A DNA stretch of 64,000 nucleotides from Algoriphagus aquimarinus (GTDB lineage Bacteria; Bacteroidota; Bacteroidia; Cytophagales; Cyclobacteriaceae). Positions within the stretch are counted from its first letter, which is position 1. Each line of letters begins with the position of its first letter. This document shows, piece after piece, positions 16,799 to 25,448 of the stretch. The position numbers and the translations under genes are program-made. Below the pieces are notes generated by a model, which was given only the letters and a program-made list of their open reading frames with translations, was not told the origin of the DNA and ran no database searches. The stretch spans positions 50,209-114,208 of the forward strand of contig NZ_FOKK01000015.1 in NCBI RefSeq assembly GCF_900112005.1, written 5' to 3'.

Positions 16799-17940
16799 TA
16801 GATAGATTTTATTTTGATTAACTCTTTGATTCGTTGTGCTTTTTCCTTCAATCCTTCCACCGTATCTGACAAGATCGTCACGTGACCCATTTTTCTAAAT
16901 GGCTTGGTGATTTTCTTTCCATACATATGAATATAAACTCCCTGCTCAGCTATTGCTTCATCTTGACCTTCTACCAAAACCGGTCCTGTGAAACCATCTT
17001 CGCCAAGCAAATTTATCATTGCAGCAGGACATCTCAAATCTGGATTGCCAAGCGGCCAGTTCATCACTGATCTCAGATGCTGCTCAAACTGCGAGGTGAA
17101 GTTAGCTTCTATCGTATGATGCCCACTATTATGTGGTCTTGGAGCTACTTCATTAACCAGTACTTCTCCGTCTTTGGTTACAAACATCTCTACAGCAAGT
17201 ATTCCCACCATCCCCAATTTCAGAATTACATCTTTAGCAATTTCCTCAGCTTTTTCAGCTACTTCTTTGGTGATTTCTGCTGGCGCAAAAAGAAACTCAA
17301 CCAGATTAGCTGTCGGGTGAAATGCACATTCCACTGCAGGATAAGCAATCAAATCGCCCGCTTCATTTCTGGCAACGGTGACTGCAATTTCCCTTTCGAA
17401 GTCAATCAACTTTTCCAATAATCCTGGAGCATCAAAAGCTTTATCCAAATCTGCTTCAGTTCTCAGCACTTGAACACCGCGTCCATCGTATCCTTCTTTA
17501 CCTAATTTGTTAACAGCCGGAAGAAAAGCAGCATTGTGGATAACATCAGCTTTGTCTTCTGTCAAAATAAACTCAGCTGTAGGAATATTATGTAATTGAT
17601 AAAACTGCTTTTGCTTACGTTTATCCTTGATCAAACTTAAAATATGTGGTTGTGGATAAACTTTCTTCCCTTCACGCTGCAATTTCTCAAGTGCTTCTGT
17701 ATTAACACTTTCAATCTCCACAGTAATTACATCACACGCATGACCAAAGGCGTAAACCGTATCAAAATCCTTGAGCGAACCCACAGTAAAACGCTGTGAC
17801 AGATCCTTACAGGGAGCGTTTGGATCGGGATCCAAAATGTGGATATCTTGATTGTAATTGATAGCCGATTGAATAAGCATTCGGCCCAATTGACCTCCTC
17901 CGAGGACTCCCAAAATTGGTGATTGCGATGGTATAGCCAT
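16798..17940 (-). CDS. purK: 5-(carboxyamino)imidazole ribonucleotide synthase PurK
   Basis: A 380-residue ATP-grasp enzyme: N-terminal nucleotide-like fold with [12 protein letters not shown] (about 10-21), the [10 protein letters not shown] glycine-rich ATP loop (about 150), [12 protein letters not shown], and the [18 protein letters not shown] active-site motif. It carboxylates AIR to N5-CAIR using ATP and bicarbonate. It lies 39 bases after the MutS-like gene on the same strand and directly ahead of purE, so the three may be one operon with purKE as the core. Confidence 0.96.
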   Translation of the reverse strand: MAIPSQSPILGVLGGGQLGRMLIQSAINYNQDIHILDPDPNAPCKDLSQRFTVGSLKDFDTVYAFGHACDVITVEIESVNTEALEKLQREGKKVYPQPHILSLIKDKRKQKQFYQLHNIPTAEFILTEDKADVIHNAAFLPAVNKLGKEGYDGRGVQVLRTEADLDKAFDAPGLLEKLIDFEREIAVTVARNEAGDLIAYPAVECAFHPTANLVEFLFAPAEITKEVAEKAEEIAKDVILKLGMVGILAVEMFVTKDGEVLVNEVAPRPHNSGHHTIEANFTSQFEQHLRSVMNWPLGNPDLRCPAAMINLLGEDGFTGPVLVEGQDEAIAEQGVYIHMYGKKITKPFRKMGHVTILSDTVEGLKEKAQRIKELIKIKSI

Positions 17941-17979
17941 AGTGTTTTTGAAATATAAAATAAGCTCAGGTGTGGAAAT

Positions 17980-19749
17980 CTACTTTTCGTTTTGAAAGCG
18001 AATTCCCATCAATTCCATGAGTTTATGCGCATTGAAACTCGGGCATGCTCCCCGTTTAATTTTGTAATCAAAGTCAATATTTTGATCATGGATTTCAGAA
18101 TGAAAACTGTAATTCTGAACAGAACCTATCCTTTCCTCCAGCTCTGCCAATTCTATATCATGGGTACTGATTATTCCCATTGCATTTGTATTGTCCACTT
18201 GCCTGATCAGCGCTTCTGATCCTGCAATACGATCCTCAGTATTCGTACCCTTCAGAATCTCATCTAATAGGAAGAAAATATGTTCTCCCTTTTCGATCCT
18301 ATCTATCAATTGCTTGATGCGGCTAAGTTCGGCATAAAATGAACTTACACTTTCGCCCAAATTATCTGAGTTACGCATACTAGTATAGAGTTGAAATCCA
18401 GAGAAACCAAACTCCTCAGCAAAGGGACTCAAACCTAGATTGACCAACACACAATTAATTCCAAGCGTTCGCATGAAGGTAGTTTTTCCACTCATATTTG
18501 CCCCAGTGAGCAAAATGATGCGTTGATTCTCATCAATTACAAAATCATTTGGAACTGCCACCCCTGGCTCAAGCAAAGGATGAGAAACGACTTTACCTAT
18601 CATACCCTTCGTTACTGGAATTACTTTTCCTTTCCCTCCTACTTCTTTTTCAAATGCACCTAAAGAAATCAATACTTCCCACTCTACTAGCTGAGCAGGG
18701 AAATTAGCGACTAGATTCCCATGTTTTTTCTTCCAAGAAATTAACCTGAGGTATAAAAACAGATCTGTCCAAAAGAAAAGATTTAATGGAATATATAACA
18801 CATTGATACGATTCTGAATCCATAAGCCCAAGCTATCCAACTGATCAAATAGTGTAGAAGCTTTGACCTCTCTGGTGAGGAATGGGGATTGCATCTTTTT
18901 CAATAGCGGTGACTCTAACTTCTCCTCTTCCAGCACAGCCAACCAATACCTATACGTCTTAAGCTGATTTCTACTTGGAATCGATTCAGCTGCTTTTTTC
19001 AAAGGCTTGAAAACCAAACTAAGAAATGCCATTCCTATCAAAACCCAAACGCCGAATAATGCACCTGGTACGATCCCAAGGTATGTTAACACAGCAAGTG
19101 CAAGACCACCTATTGGCCCAATGAAGGCAAAAATGGAAATTAAAATAGAGTTCTTATCCTCAGAATTCAACCAGTTGACCCATCCTGAGTTCGACTTCTC
19201 TTCATTATAGAAGGCATTCCCTATACTTTCCATGGCTAGAAGAAAATCTGGCTTGGTGGCTAACTCAGCAGAAGCTATTCGCAAAGTAGACGCTTTATCC
19301 AAATCAAATTCCGATTTCATCTGAGCAGCAAGTGTTTCCTTTCCTTTCTTGGAAACGGTATGATTTAACAATTGAAAAAGAGAATGATCTCCAAATAGAT
19401 CTAAGTCATTGGAAAAAGGATGGGTTTTCTCTTGAAATTCAACTCCTGCATCTAACCCCTTTAGCTTTCTGGAAAATCGCTTTTCTCTCTCAAGATTCAT
19501 TTTTTCCAAAGCTAGATAAATAGCTTCCTGGTCTTTCTGATCATTGTATTTTCTAATCAAGGAGATAAAAGCAACCACCGAAGCTCCGAAAAACAAAAAC
19601 CAAATTGGGCTTTCCGATACAGATAACACGAACAATCCGCCCATTGCAAAAAAGACGATCAACCTCAAAAAGGACAAGGTGGCTGCCTTACTTTTTACTG
19701 TTCTCAACTTCTCTGAGAGACCAGAATTTTCAAAATCAAATCCTTTCAT
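17980..19749 (-). CDS. Membrane-anchored MutS-family ATPase
   Basis: A 589-residue protein with the MutS ATPase core at its C-terminus: Walker A TGANMSGKTTFMRTLG (about 415-430), the MRNSDNLGESVSSFYAEL segment, Walker B LLDEILKGTNTEDR and the STHDIELAEL motif. There are no mismatch-recognition, connector or Smr domains. The N-terminal half instead contains hydrophobic pairs near residues 25-65 and 205-245, and another near 320, so the ATPase appears tethered to the membrane. Bacteroidota carry such MutS-like proteins of unknown role. The ATG at 19749 is preferred to a TTG two codons upstream because a TATCTTTG promoter box ends three bases before it. Confidence 0.85.
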   Translation of the reverse strand: MKGFDFENSGLSEKLRTVKSKAATLSFLRLIVFFAMGGLFVLSVSESPIWFLFFGASVVAFISLIRKYNDQKDQEAIYLALEKMNLEREKRFSRKLKGLDAGVEFQEKTHPFSNDLDLFGDHSLFQLLNHTVSKKGKETLAAQMKSEFDLDKASTLRIASAELATKPDFLLAMESIGNAFYNEEKSNSGWVNWLNSEDKNSILISIFAFIGPIGGLALAVLTYLGIVPGALFGVWVLIGMAFLSLVFKPLKKAAESIPSRNQLKTYRYWLAVLEEEKLESPLLKKMQSPFLTREVKASTLFDQLDSLGLWIQNRINVLYIPLNLFFWTDLFLYLRLISWKKKHGNLVANFPAQLVEWEVLISLGAFEKEVGGKGKVIPVTKGMIGKVVSHPLLEPGVAVPNDFVIDENQRIILLTGANMSGKTTFMRTLGINCVLVNLGLSPFAEEFGFSGFQLYTSMRNSDNLGESVSSFYAELSRIKQLIDRIEKGEHIFFLLDEILKGTNTEDRIAGSEALIRQVDNTNAMGIISTHDIELAELEERIGSVQNYSFHSEIHDQNIDFDYKIKRGACPSFNAHKLMELMGIRFQNEK

Positions 19750-19752
19750 GCC

Positions 19753-19760
19753 CAAAGATA
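19753..19760 (-). promoter_or_regulatory. -7 promoter box TATCTTTG for the MutS-like gene
   Basis: Perfect TAnnTTTG on the minus strand, three bases before the ATG at 19749, so a leaderless transcript is likely. A TTTG at 19787-19784 could be a -33 element, with slightly long spacing. Confidence 0.6.
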
Positions 19761-19857
19761 TGAATTGAAGTAAGCTAACTATTCAAATTGGCGCAATCCT
19801 TGCCACTTATTCAAATTTTAAGCGAGTGTTTGACGTTTACAACTAACCACTGCAAGA

Positions 19858-20037
19858 ATGAAAACTAATAAAATCAAAAAGCCGCCCGAAAAGGAAGCGG
19901 AAATTGAAGCGGAAGAATGGGATCTCTCTGAAGGTATGGGAATACTTCCCGAGGACATCCCATTTACTCAGAACATCGGCTGCGTAGGCGGGAAAACCAA
20001 GAAGCCAGAAAACACCAACAAAAAATTAACTAAATAA
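19858..20037 (+). CDS. Small conserved-looking protein with PEDIPF...NIGC motif (59 residues)
   Basis: An ATG-to-TAA frame of 59 residues: a very basic/acidic start (MKTNKIKKPPEKEAEIEAEE), then WDLSEGMGILPEDIPFTQNI followed by GCVGGK, and a Lys/Asn-rich tail. I recall small Bacteroidota proteins sharing a GILPEDIxFxxNxGC core, which makes this a probable real gene, but I could not verify this. No signal peptide or membrane helix. The single cysteine at about residue 42 in an NIGCVGG context could be a modification or metal site. It ends 31 bases before a lipoprotein gene on the same strand and may share its transcript. Confidence 0.6.
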   Translation: MKTNKIKKPPEKEAEIEAEEWDLSEGMGILPEDIPFTQNIGCVGGKTKKPENTNKKLTK

Positions 20038-20068
20038 CAAGTAAAACTTAACCAAGCTATTAACCCCT

Positions 20069-20902
20069 ATGAAAAACACCTTAAATACTTCATTATTAGT
20101 CCTGCTACTTATAAGCGCGATGATTTTAACGAGTTGTGACAACTTGAACGACACGCCTAATGTACAGCCTGACTTATCTGTGGTCAATGATCAAGCTATA
20201 GTCAATCGCGTCTTTGAAGATTTGGATAATATCACGCTCAATGTATTAGGAAGCAGCGGTCTTGGTGCACGAACCAATGTAAACATACCTGCGACATCGC
20301 TATGTGATGGTGCCACGGTGACTTTAGATGAGGCTAAAAAGACAATCAAAATTGACTTTGGAACAAGCTGCACAGGCACTTATGGTACTGTACGAAAAGG
20401 TATTGTGCTGTTGACTTATACAGGTAAAATCGGCTTTCCGGGAGCTAAAGTAACGACTACTTTTGAAGGCTATGAAGTTGATGGTTTGAAAGTAGAAGGA
20501 ACGAGAACACTTTTAAACAAAGGAGTAGACTTGGAAACTAACACAATCAATCTAGAAGTCACTATTCAAAATGGTAAAGTAACTTGGCCGGACAATACGT
20601 TCATGACCATTGTTAGTAAACAAGAAAGAGCGATCAAATTGAGCTCTCAAGGATACGAAGCTTCGATCAAAGGCACTGTTTCAGGAATGAGTCGTGAGAT
20701 AATGGCCTATTCCGGAGCTACTACTGATCCTCTAGTCTATACAGAAACCTGTATTAAAACAGGTGTAACAACTCCTAACTCGGGAATCTTAGTAATCAAT
20801 TATAATGGCATCGATCTATCTATAAATTATGGATCTGGCTCTTGCGATAAAAAGGCTACAATCACTTATCCTGGTGGATCAAAAGAAGTGACGCTAGACT
20901 AA
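20069..20902 (+). CDS. Hypothetical lipoprotein
   Basis: A 277-residue protein with a lipoprotein signal peptide: hydrophobic helix LLVLLLISAMI and lipobox LTSC with the lipid-bearing Cys at about residue 23, followed by Asp-Asn (CDNLND). The rest is strand-rich, with Cys pairs (the CDGATV/TSCTGTYG and ETCIKTG/GSGSCDKKAT segments) and a repeating pattern of a calyx-like beta structure. No known domain was recognised. Expected in the outer or inner membrane, facing periplasm or surface. A strong terminator follows 21 bases after the stop. Confidence 0.75.
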   Translation: MKNTLNTSLLVLLLISAMILTSCDNLNDTPNVQPDLSVVNDQAIVNRVFEDLDNITLNVLGSSGLGARTNVNIPATSLCDGATVTLDEAKKTIKIDFGTSCTGTYGTVRKGIVLLTYTGKIGFPGAKVTTTFEGYEVDGLKVEGTRTLLNKGVDLETNTINLEVTIQNGKVTWPDNTFMTIVSKQERAIKLSSQGYEASIKGTVSGMSREIMAYSGATTDPLVYTETCIKTGVTTPNSGILVINYNGIDLSINYGSGSCDKKATITYPGGSKEVTLD

Positions 20903-20923
20903 TTCAATTCTAAAAATAAAATC

Positions 20924-20957
20924 AAAACGGCTATCTTTCGAGGTAGCCGTTTTTGTT
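20924..20957 (+). terminator. Rho-independent terminator abutting the nitroreductase start
   Basis: AAAACGGCTA (20924-20933), a 10-base loop and TAGCCGTTTT (20944-20953), then TG TTT. The stem ends only five bases before the ATG of the next gene, so it either ends the lipoprotein transcript or acts on downstream expression. Confidence 0.8.
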
Positions 20958-20958
20958 T

Positions 20959-21636
20959 ATGGAAAAGAAAAAAATTGAGGGATTTGAGCATGTTAGATAT
21001 GAAGCTCCCCAACTCAGTCCCGAAGAAATGATCCAGCGTTCTGAGCAATTCTATCAGGTGATGGATCAGAGACGTACTGTGCGTGAATTTGACAAGAGGC
21101 CAGTTCCGTTAGAAGTCTTAGAGAAAATCATATTAACGGCCAGTACAGCTCCATCCGGTGCGCATAAGCAGCCATGGACCTTTTGCCTGATTTCAGATCC
21201 TACTATTAAAAAAAAGATACGGGAAGCAGCGGAAGAAGAAGAGAAAATCAGTTATTCGACACGAATGCCTGATCAATGGAAATCTGACTTGAAACCACTG
21301 GGAACTAACTGGGAAAAGCCCTTTCTAGAAGAAGCCCCTTATCTGATCGTTGTGTTCAAGCAATCCTATGGCATGGAAAATGGCCAAAAAGCACAGCATT
21401 ACTATGTGAATGAATCTGTTGGAATAGCTTGTGGATTTTTAATTGCAGCTATACATCAGGCAGGATTAGTTGCTGTGACACATACACCAAGCCCAATGAA
21501 TTTTCTAAGTGAAATACTAGCAAGGCCTTTCAACGAGAAACCTTATCTACTGATTCCAGTGGGCTATGCAAAAGCAGAAACATACGTTCCAGATATTCAT
21601 AGAAAACCACTTGAAGAAATTATCACAAAGTTCTAA
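20959..21636 (+). CDS. Nitroreductase-family flavoprotein, iodotyrosine deiodinase-like
   Basis: A 225-residue FMN enzyme. RRTVREFDKRPVP and TAPSGAHKQPWTF form the FMN site; the helical lid contains EEEEKISYS...W and PLGTNWEKPF, where the Glu, Tyr and Lys match the substrate-clamping triad of iodotyrosine deiodinase (IYD), and EAPYLIVVF is likewise IYD-like. Bacterial IYD homologues reductively dehalogenate halotyrosines in vitro. The physiological substrate here is unknown; bromotyrosines of marine origin are plausible. The ATG at 20959 is preferred to TTG at 20953, which lies inside the upstream terminator T-tract. Confidence 0.82.
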   Translation: MEKKKIEGFEHVRYEAPQLSPEEMIQRSEQFYQVMDQRRTVREFDKRPVPLEVLEKIILTASTAPSGAHKQPWTFCLISDPTIKKKIREAAEEEEKISYSTRMPDQWKSDLKPLGTNWEKPFLEEAPYLIVVFKQSYGMENGQKAQHYYVNESVGIACGFLIAAIHQAGLVAVTHTPSPMNFLSEILARPFNEKPYLLIPVGYAKAETYVPDIHRKPLEEIITKF

Positions 21637-21640
21637 ATAC

Positions 21641-21670
21641 AAAAAAGGCGATCAAATGATCGCCTTTTTT
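21641..21670. terminator. Bidirectional terminator between nitroreductase and mscS genes
   Basis: AAAAAAGGCGATC (21641-21653), loop AAAT, GATCGCCTTTTTT (21658-21670). The perfect 13-base stem has T-runs on both strands, serving the two convergent genes. Confidence 0.9.
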
Positions 21671-21677
21671 GCTGATG

Positions 21678-22541
21678 TTAAACCTCTTCAGAATTTGATT
21701 CTTCTTCGGCTGCTTTTTCCTTAATCTGATGAACAACACGTTGTGGGAAAGGAATTTCAATGCCTGCTTTCTCAAATTCAGTATTAATAGACTCCATTCC
21801 ATCAAAGTGCATTGGCCATAATTCACTCGATTTAGCCCAAACTCTGACAATCAGATCCAAAGAACTATCCCCAAAATTTGTAAGAGCTACGAAAGGAGCA
21901 GGATCCTTTAAGGCACGTGGGTCATTCTCAAAGATATTCAGCAAAATCTCCTTTGCCACCTTAATGTTTGTTCCATAAGCTACACCAACTTTAAGTTCGG
22001 TTCTTCTGGTCGCCTGAGTACTCATGTTCACGATATCCGAATTAGCTAGACTACCATTTGGGATAACGACTTCTAAATTATCAAATGTCATCAGGTGGGT
22101 ATACAAAATCTGTATTTTAGAAACTGTCCCAGTATGTCCCTGTGCTACTATCACATTACCTACTTCAAACGGTTTAAAACCTAAAATCAGAATCCCTCCG
22201 GCAAAATTTGAAAGTGATCCTTGCAAAGCCAAGCCTATAGCCAAGCCTGCTGCACCAAATATGGCTACTGTGGATCCTAATGGTGCTCCCAGAATACTTG
22301 CCACTCCCATAAATAGGGTGATGAATAATACGATTTTAACAAACCCAAAAAGAAATTCATTTAGAGATGGATTCGTTTCCTTTTTTTCCAAAAGATTCCT
22401 CAATCCCTTCAGGAGGATATTTACTATAAATTTACCAACGAAATAAAAAATTATGGCAAACAAAATTCTTGGTACAATTACATAGGCTAAGTCAATAGCA
22501 TTGTCATAAAAGGAATTGATGGTTTCTTCGGAAATTTCCAT
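21678..22541 (-). CDS. Small-conductance mechanosensitive channel (MscS family)
   Basis: A 287-residue minimal MscS. Three hydrophobic helices occupy about residues 15-45, 65-90 and 90-120; the pore helix is rich in Gly/Ala (GSTVAIFGAAGLAIGLALQGSLSNFAGG). The beta domain follows with FKPFEVGNVI and the VVIPNGSLANSDIVN motif, then the alpha/beta vestibule domain. A Glu-rich tail ends the protein. It opens under membrane tension and releases osmolytes. Single gene between two terminator-bounded units. Confidence 0.93.
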   Translation of the reverse strand: MEISEETINSFYDNAIDLAYVIVPRILFAIIFYFVGKFIVNILLKGLRNLLEKKETNPSLNEFLFGFVKIVLFITLFMGVASILGAPLGSTVAIFGAAGLAIGLALQGSLSNFAGGILILGFKPFEVGNVIVAQGHTGTVSKIQILYTHLMTFDNLEVVIPNGSLANSDIVNMSTQATRRTELKVGVAYGTNIKVAKEILLNIFENDPRALKDPAPFVALTNFGDSSLDLIVRVWAKSSELWPMHFDGMESINTEFEKAGIEIPFPQRVVHQIKEKAAEEESNSEEV

Positions 22542-22569
22542 TATTAACTAGTTTTTGGTTTAATTCTCT

Positions 22570-23274
22570 CTAAAATATAATAGTGACTTGCCAGCGAAAA
22601 GCCCAGTGCCAGCTAATTTCAAAATTTTCCATCTTGGCAGAGCGTAATATTCTATCCCAATCTGATCTCGAAAAACTCCTCAAAACTGAAAGTGATGCAT
22701 CATGTTGCACCATTTTAGATTTGCTAAATAGACGAGTCAACCATTTGATGCTATAAAAAGCGAATGGATGTCGGTGCAAATCGTTAATCACTATGCCAAG
22801 TAGGGATTTTCTCCTGAGCGACAACAGTAATTCTACTAATTCGCTATCTGTGAAATGATGTGTAAAGAGCGTGCAGGTAGAGATATCTACTTTCTCTTCG
22901 GAGAATTCAGCGTCAAATACATTCTGAGTCCTCCAGGCAACTTCGGGTAAGTCAGCTAGTCTAACCGCCGCGAGGTCAATAATGTTCCTGTTTGCATCGA
23001 TTCCTGTAAAGTTCACCTCTTTTTTCTGACTTTTTGCCCAGTCATGCATCACTCGGATCATATCTCCGCCTCCACATCCAATGTCTGCCACAGCATAGGA
23101 CTCTTGTGGATAACTCTTAAAAATTTTCGCTAGTCCAGATGTGGTCACATAGTTTCCACCTAGCCAACGATTGATGGTTTTTAGCTCACGTAAAGTTTGA
23201 TTAAGTTCTTCCCCCGAGCAGTTCAGGTCATCCATTAGCTCTTTTTCCTCACTTCGCTGCGCAAAAATGCTCAT
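22570..23274 (-). CDS. SAM-dependent methyltransferase of the type III PKS cluster
   Basis: A 234-residue class I methyltransferase with the SAM-binding DIGCGGGDMIRVM (about 74-86), GIDANRNIIDLA and a CTLFTHHFTD motif IV region. A hydrophobic C-terminal half (FAFYSIKWLTRLFS) may contact a lipid substrate. Its start overlaps the PKS stop by four bases (ATGA), so translation is coupled. By analogy with PKS-linked methyltransferases (BpsB/SrsB pathways) it probably methylates the polyketide phenol or a ring carbon, but the fold differs from SrsB, and the substrate is inferred from position only. Confidence 0.83.
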   Translation of the reverse strand: MSIFAQRSEEKELMDDLNCSGEELNQTLRELKTINRWLGGNYVTTSGLAKIFKSYPQESYAVADIGCGGGDMIRVMHDWAKSQKKEVNFTGIDANRNIIDLAAVRLADLPEVAWRTQNVFDAEFSEEKVDISTCTLFTHHFTDSELVELLLSLRRKSLLGIVINDLHRHPFAFYSIKWLTRLFSKSKMVQHDASLSVLRSFSRSDWDRILRSAKMENFEISWHWAFRWQVTIIF

Positions 23275-24350
23275 GACTTTTCAAGTAGTAAGGTTTCCAA
23301 CGTAAGGCCTGGCCCAAACCCCATAGAAAGTATCTGTCCGTGGATTTTATAATCATTCATCATTCGCTCCAACACAAACAGTATAGTAGCAGAAGACATA
23401 TTACCGAACTGATTCAGCACTTCTTTCGCATGCATATTTACTGATTCCGGCAAGCCAAAAGCTTCTTGCACCTTCTGAAGAATCTGTTTTCCTCCAGGAT
23501 GAATTGCAAAGTTTTCCAATGTGGATAACATGAATTTTTGCTCAAACACTTCTTTCAATTGCTGTATACCCTGATCCAAAAGTGTAGGAATATACTTACT
23601 AAGACGCATTTCAAACCCAAAATCACCTATACCCCAAGCCATATCACTTTCACCTTCTCGAAGTACTTGGCTGAGGTAAGAATTAATTTTCAAACCAGAG
23701 GCTGATTTCATGACGAGCGCTGCTGCAGCACCATCTCCAAAAAGTGAATTGGCAAGGATATTATCTTCCACATATTCTTTCTGAAAATGCAAGGTGCACA
23801 ACTCAACAGACACCAACATGACTTTGGCTTCAGGCTCAGCTCTGACAATTTTATCCGCCAATTTCAAACCGGTAAATGCCGCATAACACCCCATAAAGTG
23901 TATGCAATACCGTTCAATCGAATCATCTAAATCCAGCCTTTTCATTAATTCCAATTCCACCCCTGGCGCCACCATTCCTGTACAGGAAACCAAAATCAAA
24001 TGGGTAATTTCTGCGGGCTTTACTGAAGTTTTGGATAAGCAATTGGCAACAGCTTCTTCACAAAGCTCAGGAGCTGTTTGTCTGAAAACCTCCATTCTAG
24101 CCTTAGTTCCAGGGAAAGGCTCAAAATCTTCGGACTTTGGAAAAAAAGTAAAGTCCTGTGAATCGGTCTTTTCAAAATCTGTCAACACACTGTACCTACT
24201 GGAAATCCCTGATTTTCGATAAAGAAAACTCAGCTTTCTTGCATCCAACTCATCCAGCTTATGCGCTCGCTGCATAAAGCTAGAAATGACAGATTGCTCA
24301 ATTGGTTTTCCTGGATTTGCCAAGCCAATACTTACTATACTAGTATTCAT
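23271..24350 (-). CDS. Type III polyketide synthase (chalcone/stilbene synthase family)
   Basis: A 359-residue thiolase-fold enzyme. The catalytic triad is Cys155 (HFMGCYAAFTG), His284 (FAIHPGGK) and Asn317 (FGNMSSAT); the GFGPGL loop lies at 344-349. It condenses an acyl starter with malonyl-CoA units to alkylpyrones or alkylresorcinols in bacterial relatives; the starter length cannot be judged from the sequence by eye. It leads a two-gene operon with a methyltransferase and diverges from a UbiA prenyltransferase gene across about 200 bases, with an FAD oxidoreductase gene next along. Confidence 0.93.
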   Translation of the reverse strand: MNTSIVSIGLANPGKPIEQSVISSFMQRAHKLDELDARKLSFLYRKSGISSRYSVLTDFEKTDSQDFTFFPKSEDFEPFPGTKARMEVFRQTAPELCEEAVANCLSKTSVKPAEITHLILVSCTGMVAPGVELELMKRLDLDDSIERYCIHFMGCYAAFTGLKLADKIVRAEPEAKVMLVSVELCTLHFQKEYVEDNILANSLFGDGAAAALVMKSASGLKINSYLSQVLREGESDMAWGIGDFGFEMRLSKYIPTLLDQGIQQLKEVFEQKFMLSTLENFAIHPGGKQILQKVQEAFGLPESVNMHAKEVLNQFGNMSSATILFVLERMMNDYKIHGQILSMGFGPGLTLETLLLEKS

Positions 24351-24551
24351 AGGAAGAAATTTGAATTCAATGAATTAGCCATCATGCACCATTGGTGTGA
24401 CGAACTGGAGTTTTGCATCCTAAAAGGATGCCGAAAAGTTTCTTTCATTAAATATTTCATTAGATCAAGTTACTTGAATATATCTAAATTGGCTGAATGC
24501 ATTGTAACCATACCAATTCAGAAAAGTTATAATCCAAACCTCATTTACGAT

Positions 24552-25448
24552 ATGATTTCCATTTCCAGCCTTAAGCACCTTCGCATTCCATTTTCACTCT
24601 TTTTGATGCCGGTATATTTCTTTGCACTGGCACTTACTCCCAATCACAGCGAATCAAGAATCTTGTGGGTCTTTATTGCTATTCACCTTTTTCTCTATCC
24701 CTCCAGCAATGGTTATAATAGTTACTTTGACAAGGATGAAGAAAGTATAGGCGGACTGAAGCATCCCCCGAAAGTCACCCAAGATCTCTATTGGCTTTCC
24801 TTGGTGTTTTTCCTGATTGCTATTGGCATTGGAGCCAGCATCAATTTCAGCTTTGCTATCATGCTTCTCATTTATGGATTGGTAAGCATGGCCTACTCAC
24901 ACCCCTCCATCCGCATCAAAAAATACCCATGGCTGAGCTGGTTTATAGCGGGACTATTTCAGGGATATTTCACCTTTGCCATGGCCTACGCAGGTCTCAG
25001 TAATTTAAGTTGGGATGTGCTCTACAAGCCTCACGTGTTGATCCCAGGGCTTTTGACGAGCTTGATGCTATGGGGCAACTATCCGCTGACGCAGGTGTAT
25101 CAGCATGGAGAAGATAGCCGAAGAGGTGATCGCACCCTAAGTTTACTATTAGGCATTAAAGGAACTTTTCTCTTTTCAGCTTTGGCATTTATGATTACCG
25201 GAGCTGCTTTCGCGTGGTATTTCCTAGATCGAAATCAAACCGACATACTCTGGATTTACCTGGCAGCGATGACCCCCATTATGCTTTATTTTTTGACTTG
25301 GTTTAGCTTTATCCGACTAAACCCCACAAAATATGCGAATTACAAATGGGCCATGGGGATGAATTATTTCTCGGCACTCGCACTGAATGCTTTTTTCATT
25401 TACTACTTTCTAGAAAACACGCAAATACTACAAGCGCTGGGCTATTAA
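24552..25448 (+). CDS. UbiA-family prenyltransferase of the PKS cluster
   Basis: A 298-residue integral membrane protein with seven to nine hydrophobic helices. The prenyl-diphosphate/Mg2+ motifs are NSYFDKDEE (56-64) and QVYQHGEDSRRGDRT (about 180-194). It would transfer an isoprenoid to an aromatic acceptor, most simply the phenolic product of the adjacent PKS. The ATG at 24552 starts directly before the first helix; a much longer upstream in-frame extension overlaps the divergent PKS gene and is rejected. Its stop interlocks with the stop of the convergent FAD oxidoreductase gene (TTAA at 25445-25448). Confidence 0.9.
   Translation: MISISSLKHLRIPFSLFLMPVYFFALALTPNHSESRILWVFIAIHLFLYPSSNGYNSYFDKDEESIGGLKHPPKVTQDLYWLSLVFFLIAIGIGASINFSFAIMLLIYGLVSMAYSHPSIRIKKYPWLSWFIAGLFQGYFTFAMAYAGLSNLSWDVLYKPHVLIPGLLTSLMLWGNYPLTQVYQHGEDSRRGDRTLSLLLGIKGTFLFSALAFMITGAAFAWYFLDRNQTDILWIYLAAMTPIMLYFLTWFSFIRLNPTKYANYKWAMGMNYFSALALNAFFIYYFLENTQILQALGY

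Noticed and set aside
22024..22446. 140-residue plus-strand frame antisense to mscS
   Set aside because: Pro/Lys/Asn pattern mirrors the MscS reading on the other strand; no independent evidence.
24261..24551. N-terminal extension of the UbiA gene by 97 residues
   Set aside because: Overlaps the divergent PKS gene and its promoter region; the hydrophobic core and motif spacing begin at the ATG at 24552.
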